Of a stretch of DNA of 64,000 nucleotides, positions 53,471 to 62,192 are shown piece by piece. The stretch lies in NCBI GenBank assembly GCA_004796375.1, contig QZLA01000348.1, positions 35,217-99,216 of the forward strand, given 5' to 3'. The DNA is from Desulfobacteraceae bacterium. Its GTDB lineage: Bacteria; Desulfobacterota; Desulfobacteria; Desulfobacterales; Desulfobacteraceae. The position numbers and the translations under genes are program-made. Position 1 is the stretch's first letter; each line of letters starts with the position of its first letter. The notes beneath the pieces are model-generated. The model was not told the origin of the DNA and did no database searches. It was given only the letters and a program-made list of their open reading frames with translations.

Positions 53471-54739
53471 ATGAAGCGTATCAGATTGGCAGGTTGTCTT
53501 ACCCTTTTTGCATCCGTGGTGTTCCTCTTATTTTCCACCCAGGCGATCGCTGCCAAACCCATTGTATTGGGTGCACCCTTGTCCACGGCCTATCTTTACG
53601 GCTGGGATGCGGAGCGGGGGATCAAGCTGGCTGTAGATGAGATCAATGCAGCAGGTGGTGTGGATGTCGGCGGCAAAAAGCGGCCCTTTAAAGTGGAGGT
53701 CATCGATACCCGGGACCTTGAACCCGGTGTACCGGTGAGCGAGGCGCTGATGGCTGTGGAACGGTTGATTCTCAATAAAAAAGCGGATTTCATTGTTGGC
53801 GGGCCCAACCGTTCAGAGGCGGCACTTGCGGCCATGTCCCTTTTGTCCAAGCACAAGAAGATATCCATTGTGACCAGCGGGGTACTGACGCCCAAGTACC
53901 ATAAAATGGTGGCGGAAAAATATGATAAATTCAAATACTGTTTCAGGATTCACGGGGAAGCCGTCAACCTGATCGGTGAAATCATTGCCAATTTTGCGGA
54001 CCTCAAGGCAAAACACGGTTTGACCAAGGTATTTATCATTGCCCAGGATGTGTCCCACGCACGGGGGGCGGCCAAGGTAATGGGCAAGGTTGCCGGCGGC
54101 AAGGGATTTGAAGTGACCGGCACGGAAATTTTCCCCACCGGGGCCACCGATTTTTCCATGGCGCTGTTAAAGGCCAAGTCCACCAATTCACAGATCATCA
54201 ACATCTGGATGGATATGCCGGAAAGCGCCATCCTGCTCAAGCAGTGGTATGACCTGAAGATTCCGGCCCTGCCTTTCGGGTCCACCCTGGCGGCCGCGGA
54301 GCAGCCCGGGTTCTGGAAGGCCACCGACGGTAAGGGGCAGTATACCTTGTGCAACGTGGTCAATGCGGGCAATGCGCCGTCCGATGCCACGGAATGGACC
54401 ATGAAATTTTATAACGCGTATACCGATAAATGGGGTGTTGAGCCTGAGGGTTTAGGTTCTTCCAGTTCATATATGGCGGTATATGTCCTGAAAGATGCCA
54501 TTGAGCGGGCCGGTACCCTGAAGTCAGACAAGGTGGTTGCCGAACTTGAAAAAACCGATATCATGGGGGTTTACGGCCGCTTGAGATTTGATCCCAAATC
54601 CCACCAGGTGATCCCTGCCAAGGACCCCAAAGAAGGGGCGGTCGGTTCCATCCTCCAGTGGCAGGACGGGAAACGGGTCGTGGTGTATCCCAAGAGTATT
54701 GCCAAGGGTGAAATTCTACTGCCGCCCTGGATGAACTAA
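53471..54739 (+). CDS. Branched-chain-type ABC substrate-binding protein
   Basis: A 422-residue periplasmic binding protein of the LivJ/type I class (Peripla_BP_6). Signal segment at ~8-28 (LTLFASVVFLLFSTQAIAA), then IVLGAPLSTAYLYGWDAERG, KLAVDEINAAGGVDVGGKKR, FIVGGPNRSEAALA and ISIVTSGVLTP. The C-terminal half contains SSSSYMAVYVLKDAIERAG. AAAGGAG precedes the ATG. First gene of a six-gene group, two bases ahead of the permease gene. The sequence differs from true Leu/Ile/Val binders and the ligase downstream suggests an organic acid ligand (inference). Confidence 0.92.
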   Translation: MKRIRLAGCLTLFASVVFLLFSTQAIAAKPIVLGAPLSTAYLYGWDAERGIKLAVDEINAAGGVDVGGKKRPFKVEVIDTRDLEPGVPVSEALMAVERLILNKKADFIVGGPNRSEAALAAMSLLSKHKKISIVTSGVLTPKYHKMVAEKYDKFKYCFRIHGEAVNLIGEIIANFADLKAKHGLTKVFIIAQDVSHARGAAKVMGKVAGGKGFEVTGTEIFPTGATDFSMALLKAKSTNSQIINIWMDMPESAILLKQWYDLKIPALPFGSTLAAAEQPGFWKATDGKGQYTLCNVVNAGNAPSDATEWTMKFYNAYTDKWGVEPEGLGSSSSYMAVYVLKDAIERAGTLKSDKVVAELEKTDIMGVYGRLRFDPKSHQVIPAKDPKEGAVGSILQWQDGKRVVVYPKSIAKGEILLPPWMN

Positions 54740-54741
54740 AT

Positions 54742-55608
54742 ATGGAAATCATCGTTTACGGGACCATCAACTCGGTGTCCCTGGCATTAATGGGCCTGGG
54801 CTTTGCCATGGTGTACGGTATCAGCCGGGTGCCGAACTTTGCCCATGGGGCGCTGTATATCGTGTGCGGGTTTGTGACCTGGACCATGCTCCATAAATTG
54901 GGGATTCCCTACGCACTGGCCATTATCCTCTCCCTGGCGGTCAACGCACTTCTGGGTACGCTCATGTACCGGTTCATCTTGATCCGTGTCAGGGGGATGA
55001 ATATTTCGGAGATCATATGTTCTTATGCCATCGGACTGGCGATTCTCGAGGGGCTACGTTACGGCGGGTTTCGCGGTATGACCTACACCCTGCCTGTCTT
55101 TATTGAAGGCAGTTTATCCATCGGGGGGGTGCCGGTGGATGTTCATCGGATCGTAATGATGATCGTCGGCATCCTCCTGGTGGCTGGACTCTGGGTCTTT
55201 ACCCATTTTACCAAGGTGGGCCTGGCCCTGCAGGGCATGGCCCAGGATGAGCGGGCCGCTCTGATGCTGGGCATCGATTCCGATCTCATGGCCATGGTGG
55301 CCATGGGATTCGGCGCCATGCTGGCCGGTGTGGCGGCCATCCTGATCCTGCCGCTTGGTAATATTGTGGTAGAGTCGGGATACCATGTCCTGATCATGTC
55401 TATTGCCGTGTGTATTGTCGGGGGACTGGGTTCCTGGATGGGGGCATTTTTTGCCGCGTTTATCATCGGGTACACCCAGATCCTGACCGTGGTGTTTATC
55501 GGTTCGCATTTCCAGATGGTGGTGGCGATTCTGGCAATCATCCTGACCTTGATACTCAAACCGTCCGGCCTGTTCGGCCAGCAGAAGGAACTGGAAGAAA
55601 GGGTATAG
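54742..55608 (+). CDS. LivH-type ABC permease
   Basis: A 288-residue inner-membrane permease of the LivH family. Typical blocks: LMGLGFAMVYGISRVPNFAH at the start (the N-F-AHG motif), the VGLALQGMAQDERAALMLGI coupling segment, and the C-terminal VCIVGGLGSWMGAFFAAFII block. It begins two bases after the binding-protein stop and ends three before livM, so translation is coupled. Confidence 0.93.
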   Translation: MEIIVYGTINSVSLALMGLGFAMVYGISRVPNFAHGALYIVCGFVTWTMLHKLGIPYALAIILSLAVNALLGTLMYRFILIRVRGMNISEIICSYAIGLAILEGLRYGGFRGMTYTLPVFIEGSLSIGGVPVDVHRIVMMIVGILLVAGLWVFTHFTKVGLALQGMAQDERAALMLGIDSDLMAMVAMGFGAMLAGVAAILILPLGNIVVESGYHVLIMSIAVCIVGGLGSWMGAFFAAFIIGYTQILTVVFIGSHFQMVVAILAIILTLILKPSGLFGQQKELEERV

Positions 55609-55611
55609 ACC

Positions 55612-56637
55612 GTGAGCACACAAGAAAGAAGACCAGAAAAGCGAAAAGAACGTATCGACCGGGGGATCAAGGTACGGTCCGATGGACTATATGCACTAAT
55701 GTCCTGGCGGGAGCTGTCCTATCTGACCCTGCCGAGATTCATCCTGATTGTCGGCATGCTGTCACTGCCGCTGCTCATGCCCGGCATGTACTGGCAGCGG
55801 GTGATTTCAATTGTCTGTATCTACGCCATCCTGGCACTGAGTTTTGACTTCCTGGCGCACTATGTGGGGCTTGTGTCCCTGGGCGGTGCCTTTTTTATCG
55901 GCACTGGCGGTTATATTGCAGGCGTGATGAATTCCTACTATGGTTTTCCACCCATGGTCACCATCCCATTGGCCGCGATTATCGGCGGCGGGGTCTGCAC
56001 CGTGCTGATCCTGCCCTGCCTGCCCCTCAAAGGAGTCTATTTCGCCATCGTCACCCTGATGTATCCGCTGTTCATGGCAAGGATCATCGAGGCATTTGAC
56101 CTGTTCGGGGGCACGGACGGCCTGGTGGGTATCGACAGCTTTTCATCCGCATTCGTGGAGCAGTATTTTATCCTGGGGATGGTGCTGGTGTTCCTGTTCG
56201 GCCTGCGCCGCTTGGTCACCACGGATATGGGGTTGATCTTTACGGCGGTGATGGACAATGACCAGGCGGTCAAGGCATCAGGGATCAATATTACCAAATA
56301 CAAGGCCCTGGCCGTGTTCATCGCTTCATCCATGGGGTGCCTGGCCGGGGCATGCCTGACCCATATTTACATGTGGTCCGGGATCTCCCAGTTTGCCCTG
56401 GATTTTTCCATCCTTCCCATTGCCGCCACAGTGATCGGCGGTGCCGGTACCCTGGTCGGGCCGCTTCTGGGGTGCCTGATACTGGTGCCGGTGTCCGAGC
56501 TGTTACGGGATTTCGGTACCCTGCGAATCGTATTTTACGCCTCTATCCTGGTGGCGTTTATCCTGTTTAAAAGTGAAGGGATCATGGTATTTGGCCAGCG
56601 AAAATATGAACAGTTTGAAAGGTGGACCCGTATATGA
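55612..56637 (+). CDS. LivM-type ABC permease
   Basis: A 341-residue second permease subunit. An unusually long basic N terminus (~35 residues, many Arg/Lys/Glu) precedes the first membrane helix. The family core has FDFLAHYVGLVSLGGAFFIG, the coupling region AVMDNDQAVKASGINITKYK, and AATVIGGAGTLVGPLLGCL at the end. Starts with GTG. Ends in an ATGA overlap with the livG-type gene. Confidence 0.92.
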   Translation: MSTQERRPEKRKERIDRGIKVRSDGLYALMSWRELSYLTLPRFILIVGMLSLPLLMPGMYWQRVISIVCIYAILALSFDFLAHYVGLVSLGGAFFIGTGGYIAGVMNSYYGFPPMVTIPLAAIIGGGVCTVLILPCLPLKGVYFAIVTLMYPLFMARIIEAFDLFGGTDGLVGIDSFSSAFVEQYFILGMVLVFLFGLRRLVTTDMGLIFTAVMDNDQAVKASGINITKYKALAVFIASSMGCLAGACLTHIYMWSGISQFALDFSILPIAATVIGGAGTLVGPLLGCLILVPVSELLRDFGTLRIVFYASILVAFILFKSEGIMVFGQRKYEQFERWTRI

Positions 56638-57455
56638 ACCAGACAGCAAATCAGGTTGCAGATCATGAAGACCGCCGGCCCATCCTCAAGCTCGAAGGGG
56701 TGTCCAAGCAGTTCGGCGGTGTGAAGGCACTCCAGGATGTGAGTGTGGATGTTTATCCCGGAGATGTGTTGGGTATTATCGGGCCCAACGGTTCGGGTAA
56801 AACCACCATTGTCAATTCGGTGACCGGGTTTATCAAGCCCACTGCCGGTAAGGTCTATTTTAACGGCAGGGATATCACCGGGAAAAAACCCCACAAAATT
56901 GCCGATATGGGTGTCACCCGGACCTTTCAGATCATGCGCCCCTACTACAGTCTGCCGGCCTACAAGAACCTGGTGATCCCCTTGTTTTCACCCCGGGCGA
57001 GACGGACCGGCGGATGGCGGGGCGGCGGCCGCCTGGGGGACCGGACCACCGTGGCCATCGACATCCTTGAGGAGATCGGGTTTGAGCGGGATTCCTATAT
57101 TCCCTTTAAAACCACCTCGACCCTGCCTACGGGATACCTCAAGCGGCTGGAGCTTGCCCGTTGCCTGTCTCTGCAGCCGGAAGTCCTGATCTGTGATGAG
57201 GTGTTCTCAGGTCTTTCCATGAGTGAGATCGCCTCCATGGTACCATTGATCGAACGGCTCCATGATGACGGTATCACCATTATCATGATCGAACACCGGC
57301 TGCGGGAACTGTTCCAGGTGGCCAACCGGGTCATGGTGCTCAATTTTGGGAAAAAACTCCTGGAGGGTACACCGGATGAAGTGATGGCGGATGAACGGGT
57401 AAAACAGGCCTACTTTGGCTCTGAAGAGGTGGAGGAGGTCATGACCTATGCTTGA
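56634..57455 (+). CDS. LivG-type ABC ATPase
   Basis: A ~273-residue ATPase of the branched-chain-type importer. Walker A GPNGSGKTT, Q-loop TRTFQIMRPY, signature region TLPTGYLKRLELARCL (the LSGGQ position reads LPTGY), Walker B VLICDEVFSGLS, and an IEHRL switch histidine. The degenerate signature is a noteworthy difference from E. coli LivG. Start is the ATG of the ATGA overlap with livM, with AAAGGTGG upstream; a GTG four codons earlier is also in frame. Overlaps the next gene by eight bases. Confidence 0.9.
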   Translation: MNQTANQVADHEDRRPILKLEGVSKQFGGVKALQDVSVDVYPGDVLGIIGPNGSGKTTIVNSVTGFIKPTAGKVYFNGRDITGKKPHKIADMGVTRTFQIMRPYYSLPAYKNLVIPLFSPRARRTGGWRGGGRLGDRTTVAIDILEEIGFERDSYIPFKTTSTLPTGYLKRLELARCLSLQPEVLICDEVFSGLSMSEIASMVPLIERLHDDGITIIMIEHRLRELFQVANRVMVLNFGKKLLEGTPDEVMADERVKQAYFGSEEVEEVMTYA

Positions 57456-58197
57456 GGCAAACGACCTGATGGTATTTTACGAGAATATGCTGGCGTTGAA
57501 CAATATCAGTATCCAGTGCCATGACAGGCAGATCGTCGGGGTGTTCGGGGCAAATTCGGCTGGAAAATCCACCCTGATGTATACCCTGTCCGGCATCATG
57601 CTGGATATCCGAAAAAAAGAGGCCATGGCCGGCGGGGAGCGGATTACCCTGACCGGCAGCCTCAGGTTTGAGGACCGTGACATCATGGAGATGAAACCCA
57701 GTTTAAGGGCCCGGGCCGGCATTATCCTCTGCCCGGAACGCCGGCGGCTGTTCAAGGAGAGTTCCGTGGTTGAAAATCTTCGGATCGGGGGGTATTTGGC
57801 CACCAAAGCCCAGGCCAAAAAAACCCTGGATTATGTGATGGAGGTATTTCCCGCCCTCCAGGATCTTCGCGGCCGGTTGGCCGGGTTCTTGAGCGGGGGG
57901 GAACAGCAGATGGTGGCCATCGGCCGGGCGCTCATGGCCCAGCCCAAGGTCCTGTTGCTGGACGAGCCCCTGCTGGGATTGAGCCCGTTCATGCAGGCCA
58001 CGCTGGTCAAGGCCACCCGGGCGATCCAACAGGAGAGCGGGATCTCCATCATCGTGTCTGAACAATATGCCCGGCCGGTGTTCCCCATTGTCGATTATGC
58101 CTATATCCTGGAGAACGGTGCGGCCGTCATGGAGGGCACACGGGAAGAACTCATGGATAATCCGGATGTGAAATCCGCCTATTTTGGAGTGTCATAA
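57448..58197 (+). CDS. LivF-type ABC ATPase
   Basis: A 249-residue second ATPase subunit. Walker A GANSAGKST (an A/S variant of GxNGAGKT, as usual for LivF), CPERRRLFKESSVVENLRIG, signature LSGGEQQMVAIGRALM and Walker B VLLLDEPLLGLSP, with a degenerate switch region IIVSEQYARPVF (Gln in place of the usual His). Overlaps livG by eight bases and is followed one base later by the CoA ligase ATG. Confidence 0.92.
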   Translation: MLEANDLMVFYENMLALNNISIQCHDRQIVGVFGANSAGKSTLMYTLSGIMLDIRKKEAMAGGERITLTGSLRFEDRDIMEMKPSLRARAGIILCPERRRLFKESSVVENLRIGGYLATKAQAKKTLDYVMEVFPALQDLRGRLAGFLSGGEQQMVAIGRALMAQPKVLLLDEPLLGLSPFMQATLVKATRAIQQESGISIIVSEQYARPVFPIVDYAYILENGAAVMEGTREELMDNPDVKSAYFGVS

Positions 58198-58198
58198 C

Positions 58199-59857
58199 AT
58201 GAAGACCATCCCTCTTGAAAAAGAGCTGTCCTATTCCAGATTTGATCTCATGTGCGAAAAGTATCCCGAAAATACGGCGGTGGTTTACCTGGGTGAGCAC
58301 TTCTCCTACCGGCGGCTCAAAGAGTTGAGCGAGCGTTTTGCCAAAGGCCTGCATGACCTTGGCATCCAGAAGGGTGACAAGGTCCTGCTTTACATCCCCA
58401 ACTGTATCCAGTGGGTGATTGCCTATCTCGGGATTCAGAAAGCCGGGGCCGTGCTGGTGCCGGTATCCCCCATATACACCTCCCACGAGATTGAATATAT
58501 GCTCAAGGATTCCGGTGCCAGGACCATCATCTGCATGGATACCAATTTTGGTTATGTCAAAGAGATATTCCGGACCACCCGACTCTCCCATGCCATTGTG
58601 ACCAATCTGGTGGATCTTCTCCCTGTTTGGAAACGCTGGCTGGGCGTCCTGTTTGATAAGATCCCCGCCGGCAAGGTGGTGTATGATGACCAGGTGGTGT
58701 CGTTCAAATCGATGCTCCAGAGTCCGCCCATCAGCAGTGACGTTGATATTGACCCGGCCAAGGACCTCTCCTATATCCTCTATACCGGCGGGACCACCGG
58801 GTTTCCCAAGGGGGTCCCGGGGAATCACATCGGGTCCACCTCCTATATTAACAACGTTACTTTTGATGTGGCCGGTGAACACCTCAAGGAGGGTTCAGAT
58901 GTGTATATCGCGATCAATCCGCTGTTTCACATCATGGCCCTGGGGTTTTTCATGGCTATCGGGCTGAACCGTGGCAATATGGTGGTGCTCATGCCCCAGC
59001 CCCAGGTGGATGCCATCCTGGAATCGATCCAGCGGTATAGACCCCGCTGGTTTCTCGGTGTTCCCGCACTGTACCGCATGGTCCTGGAAAATGACCGGCG
59101 GGACCAGTATGATCTGTCCTCCCTGAAGTACTGCTTCTGCGGCGGGGATGTGCTGCCGTCCAAGGTGATGAACCGGTTCCGGGAGATTTATGACCTGCCG
59201 ATATACCAGGTCTACGGGTCAACCGAGGCCGGTCATGTCACCTATTCAAGAATTGGGACAGAGCCGTCATCCGGATCTATCGGGTATCCACTGGCCAGCC
59301 GTGAGTGCATCGTGGTGGATCCGGTTACCCTGGAGTGTGTTGAGGATGGTGAGAACGGTGAACTTTTGGTATCCTCACCCTATGCCATGAAAGAGTATTA
59401 CGGCAAACCGGATGAGACCGAGCGGACCTATGTCCGGGTCAATGACAAGGTCTACTGCCGTATGGGAGATTTTGTGTCCTGCAAACCCGACGGTGAACTG
59501 GTCTACATGGAGCGGTCCGCCGATGTGATCAAGCACAAGGGGTTCAGGGTGTCGGCCTCTGAAATCGAGGCCACGCTCCAGGACCACCCGACCGTGATCA
59601 ATGCCTGTGTGGTCGGTATCCCGGATGAAAAGGTGGGTGAGCGGATCAAAGCCATTGTGGTGCTCAAGGAGGATGCCCGGGGTGTCGGGGGTGTTGAACT
59701 GATCCGCTGGTGCAGCGAAAGACTGGCCGCCTACAAGGTGCCGGGGTATGTTGAGTTCCGGGATATGCTGCCCAAGTCAAAAGTGGGCAAATTGCTGCGC
59801 CGGGAGGTCCGGGATGATGAGATCAGGAAAATCGAGAAAAAGGACCAAAGTGCATAA
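58199..59857 (+). CDS. AMP-forming acyl-CoA ligase
   Basis: A ~552-residue adenylate-forming enzyme that activates a carboxylic acid with ATP and CoA. Core motifs in order: P-loop YTGGTTGFPKG (A3), YGSTEAGH (A5), YCRMGDF (A7), the hinge KHKGFRVSASEIE (A8) and PKSKVGKLLRRE with the catalytic lysine (A10). GGAGTG eight bases before the ATG at 58199 fixes the start, one base after the livF-type stop. Its position directly after a complete importer suggests it traps the imported acid as a CoA thioester. The acid could be aromatic, fatty or dicarboxylic; not determinable here. Confidence 0.93.
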   Translation: MKTIPLEKELSYSRFDLMCEKYPENTAVVYLGEHFSYRRLKELSERFAKGLHDLGIQKGDKVLLYIPNCIQWVIAYLGIQKAGAVLVPVSPIYTSHEIEYMLKDSGARTIICMDTNFGYVKEIFRTTRLSHAIVTNLVDLLPVWKRWLGVLFDKIPAGKVVYDDQVVSFKSMLQSPPISSDVDIDPAKDLSYILYTGGTTGFPKGVPGNHIGSTSYINNVTFDVAGEHLKEGSDVYIAINPLFHIMALGFFMAIGLNRGNMVVLMPQPQVDAILESIQRYRPRWFLGVPALYRMVLENDRRDQYDLSSLKYCFCGGDVLPSKVMNRFREIYDLPIYQVYGSTEAGHVTYSRIGTEPSSGSIGYPLASRECIVVDPVTLECVEDGENGELLVSSPYAMKEYYGKPDETERTYVRVNDKVYCRMGDFVSCKPDGELVYMERSADVIKHKGFRVSASEIEATLQDHPTVINACVVGIPDEKVGERIKAIVVLKEDARGVGGVELIRWCSERLAAYKVPGYVEFRDMLPKSKVGKLLRREVRDDEIRKIEKKDQSA

Positions 59858-59895
59858 CACTTGATGGCATGTCAACCCATTGAAACAGGAGAGAG

Positions 59896-60471
59896 ATGAT
59901 GGATCTGTTTACCGCGATGAATGAAAGGCAAAGCTGTAGAAACTTTCTGGACAACCCCGTTGACCGGGCAGATATTGAAAAAATTCTCGAGGCCGGCATT
60001 GCCGCACCATCACCCATGAACAGCCAGCCCTGGGAGTTCATCGTGATCACCCGGGACAGTATCAAGGCACAGCTGTGCAAGGATGCGGAATCCTGCAAGA
60101 CCTATATTGTAGAAAAAAGCCAGTGGAAATGGCTGGAGCAGTATTCGGTCGCGCTTTTGAAAACCGTACCGGTCATTATCGTGGTCACCGGGGACAAGAC
60201 CAAATCCGGTGCAGATATTTACAGCGCTGACGGCCCATGTGCCTATCAGCATGCCTGCGCCGCCGCCATCCAGAATATGCTCCTGGCCGCCCACACGCTG
60301 GGTCTGGGCAGTTTGTGGTACACCCTGTTCGACCGACAGATGGTCAAGGACCTCCTGGAAATAGAAGAAAACAAGATCCCCCTGGCCTTTGTCTGTCTCG
60401 GTAAACCCGGGAAAAGTGCGGCCAAAACGCCTAGAAAACCCTTGGAGAAAAAGGCCAGGTTTATTGACTGA
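59896..60471 (+). CDS. Nitroreductase-family flavoprotein
   Basis: A 191-residue FMN-dependent oxidoreductase of the nitroreductase family. The FMN-binding opening is NERQSCRNFLDNPVDRADIE and the PWEFIVI segment contacts flavin. DGPCAYQHACAAAIQNMLLAAHTLGLGSLW is the central helix and FVCLGKPGKSAAKTPRKPL the typical end. Two ATGs in tandem at the start; AGGAGAG lies upstream. It follows the ligase by 38 bases and may be co-transcribed. It could reduce an enoyl or quinone-type intermediate of the same pathway (inference). Confidence 0.9.
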   Translation: MMDLFTAMNERQSCRNFLDNPVDRADIEKILEAGIAAPSPMNSQPWEFIVITRDSIKAQLCKDAESCKTYIVEKSQWKWLEQYSVALLKTVPVIIVVTGDKTKSGADIYSADGPCAYQHACAAAIQNMLLAAHTLGLGSLWYTLFDRQMVKDLLEIEENKIPLAFVCLGKPGKSAAKTPRKPLEKKARFID

Positions 60472-60511
60472 CCCGAAATCCAGCAGTAAGTGATCAGAAA
60501 GGAGGTAGCAC

Positions 60512-61984
60512 ATGAGCCTATGGATCCGGTCAGGATTGGTTGTCTGCCTTTTTATATTCAGTTTTACCCCGGATGTTTCCGCCCGGAGAATCTGGCAGGA
60601 AAACGGGGTGCCCCTGGCCACAGAAAGTGGCCTTATCTGGACTGAATGCATCATTGATGATGGAACCGGCATGGGGAGTCAGGGAGGCAACCTTATAGTG
60701 ATCTGGGAGGATAACAGTTCCGGGAAAAGGCGGCTCTATGCCCAGTTGGTTGATACTAACGGAAATATCCACTGGCCACCGGAGGGAATTCCAATCAGCT
60801 CAAGAACCGGGGATCAATTCCACGCAAGGGCTGTTCCCGATCTTTCCGGCGGGTGCCTGGTATTCTGGATGGATCATCAGGGAGCGAATATACAGATATA
60901 CGGGCAGCACCTGGACAGCTCCGGCAACCGTCTTTGGGGGATCAACGGGATGGCGGTCTGCCCGTTTGCAAGTGATCAGTTTTGGCACGATGCGGTCAGC
61001 GACGGCTCTGGCGGTGCTGTGGTGGCGTGGGTGGATGACCGGAACGATATTGGGAATCTTGACACCGACCTGTTTGCCCAGCGCGTCACCAAACAGGGGA
61101 ACCGGTTATATGCTGCCACCGGGTCATTGGTCTATTATGCTTCAACATCGGAGGGCCCGCCATCTATGTTAAGCGACGGCTCAGGGGGCGCGTTTCTCTG
61201 CTGGACAAATAGGGGCAGTTCATCGGTGATGGATAATATTTATGCACAGAAACTGAATGCCCAAGGGGTCATCCAGTGGGGGCCATATGGTGCATCGGTC
61301 TGCACAGCCAGCGGGGAGCAGGACTACCTGGTGATCGCCCATGGCGCGTCCGGCAAGTACTGGGTGGCATGGAATGACTGGCGGTCAGGTAGCAGCGAGA
61401 TTTACATGCAGTCCCTTTCATCCGCTGGTGCATCTGAATGGGCCGCTGACGGCCAGCTGATCAACGGCAGCAGTGATCATGCCTTTATGCCCAGCATGGT
61501 TTCAGATGGTTCCGGCGGCGCCTTTGTGCTGTATTACGCAGAACGCTCAGGGAGTACAGGGTTGTTTCTCCGTCATTTCAGGGATAACTCGGTACCGGTT
61601 TCTCACGATGACATGCCGGTCTATGAAGGCCCCGGACTCAGAGAGATAACTGCCTGGCCAGACCTCAGACCGGCCCCCATGGCACCAGATGGCCGCGGTG
61701 GCTGTTTCATGGTCTGGGCACTTGATTATGGTGTTCAGTCATCACAATGCTATGTCCAGCATATGCCATCGGCACACCGGAAATCCTTTGGTGCAGCTGG
61801 GATGCCGGTAACAACCACTACCATTTTTCAAAACTACCCGGTGATCATGCAAAATGGCGTGAGGCAGTCTATTGTGGCCTGGCATGACTGGCGTCGGCAG
61901 GCCCCTCAGGAAAGGGATATTTATGCCCAGCGGTTCATGGTTCAACCGCCATTGTCCGGAGTCGTGCCGCTTCTATTGGAATAG
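60512..61984 (+). CDS. Secreted eight-repeat propeller-like protein (copy 1)
   Basis: A 490-residue exported protein with signal peptide (residues ~8-23, ending VSA). About eight repeats of 45-55 residues follow, each with a GG-[AC]-hydrophobic-W strand and an IYAQ-type strand (e.g. GGAVVAWVDDRND then DLFAQRV; GKYWVAWNDWRSG then EIYMQSL). This suggests an eight-bladed beta-propeller. The C terminus is QPPLSGVVPLLLE. AAAGGAGG precedes the ATG. It is a paralogue of the gene at 62193 with nearly identical ends. It follows the nitroreductase gene by 40 bases. No catalytic motif seen. Confidence 0.83.
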   Translation: MSLWIRSGLVVCLFIFSFTPDVSARRIWQENGVPLATESGLIWTECIIDDGTGMGSQGGNLIVIWEDNSSGKRRLYAQLVDTNGNIHWPPEGIPISSRTGDQFHARAVPDLSGGCLVFWMDHQGANIQIYGQHLDSSGNRLWGINGMAVCPFASDQFWHDAVSDGSGGAVVAWVDDRNDIGNLDTDLFAQRVTKQGNRLYAATGSLVYYASTSEGPPSMLSDGSGGAFLCWTNRGSSSVMDNIYAQKLNAQGVIQWGPYGASVCTASGEQDYLVIAHGASGKYWVAWNDWRSGSSEIYMQSLSSAGASEWAADGQLINGSSDHAFMPSMVSDGSGGAFVLYYAERSGSTGLFLRHFRDNSVPVSHDDMPVYEGPGLREITAWPDLRPAPMAPDGRGGCFMVWALDYGVQSSQCYVQHMPSAHRKSFGAAGMPVTTTTIFQNYPVIMQNGVRQSIVAWHDWRRQAPQERDIYAQRFMVQPPLSGVVPLLLE

Positions 61985-61995
61985 ATGAACAAGCG

Positions 61996-62171
61996 GTGGG
62001 TAGCCCCGACGAAAAGGTGGGTGATCGGATCAAAACCGTGGTGGTACTCAAGGAGGATGCCCGCACCCTAATGCGGTGAGCTGATCCGTTGGTGCAGTGA
62101 ACGGCTGGCCGCCCATGCCCTGAGCCTGGGTCGCCTGTGGTATACCCTGCTTGACCGCGGGATGGTGAAAC
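61996..62171 (+). pseudogene. Chimeric remnant of CoA ligase 3' part joined to nitroreductase 3' part
   Basis: The spacer between the two propeller genes is decayed coding DNA. Bases 61996-62113 align with the CoA ligase at ~59609-59731 (shared PDEKVG-RIK, VVLKEDAR and LIRWCSERLAA coding, with frameshifts). From the 9-base block CTGGCCGCC (62105-62113) onward the sequence follows the nitroreductase from its own CTGGCCGCC at 60283-60291 (LGLGSLWYTLFDRQMVK coding). It has stops and no function. It is the scar of a tandem duplication followed by deletion at short homology. Confidence 0.85.
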
Positions 62172-62192
62172 AAGAAGGAGTTTTTCAGGAAC

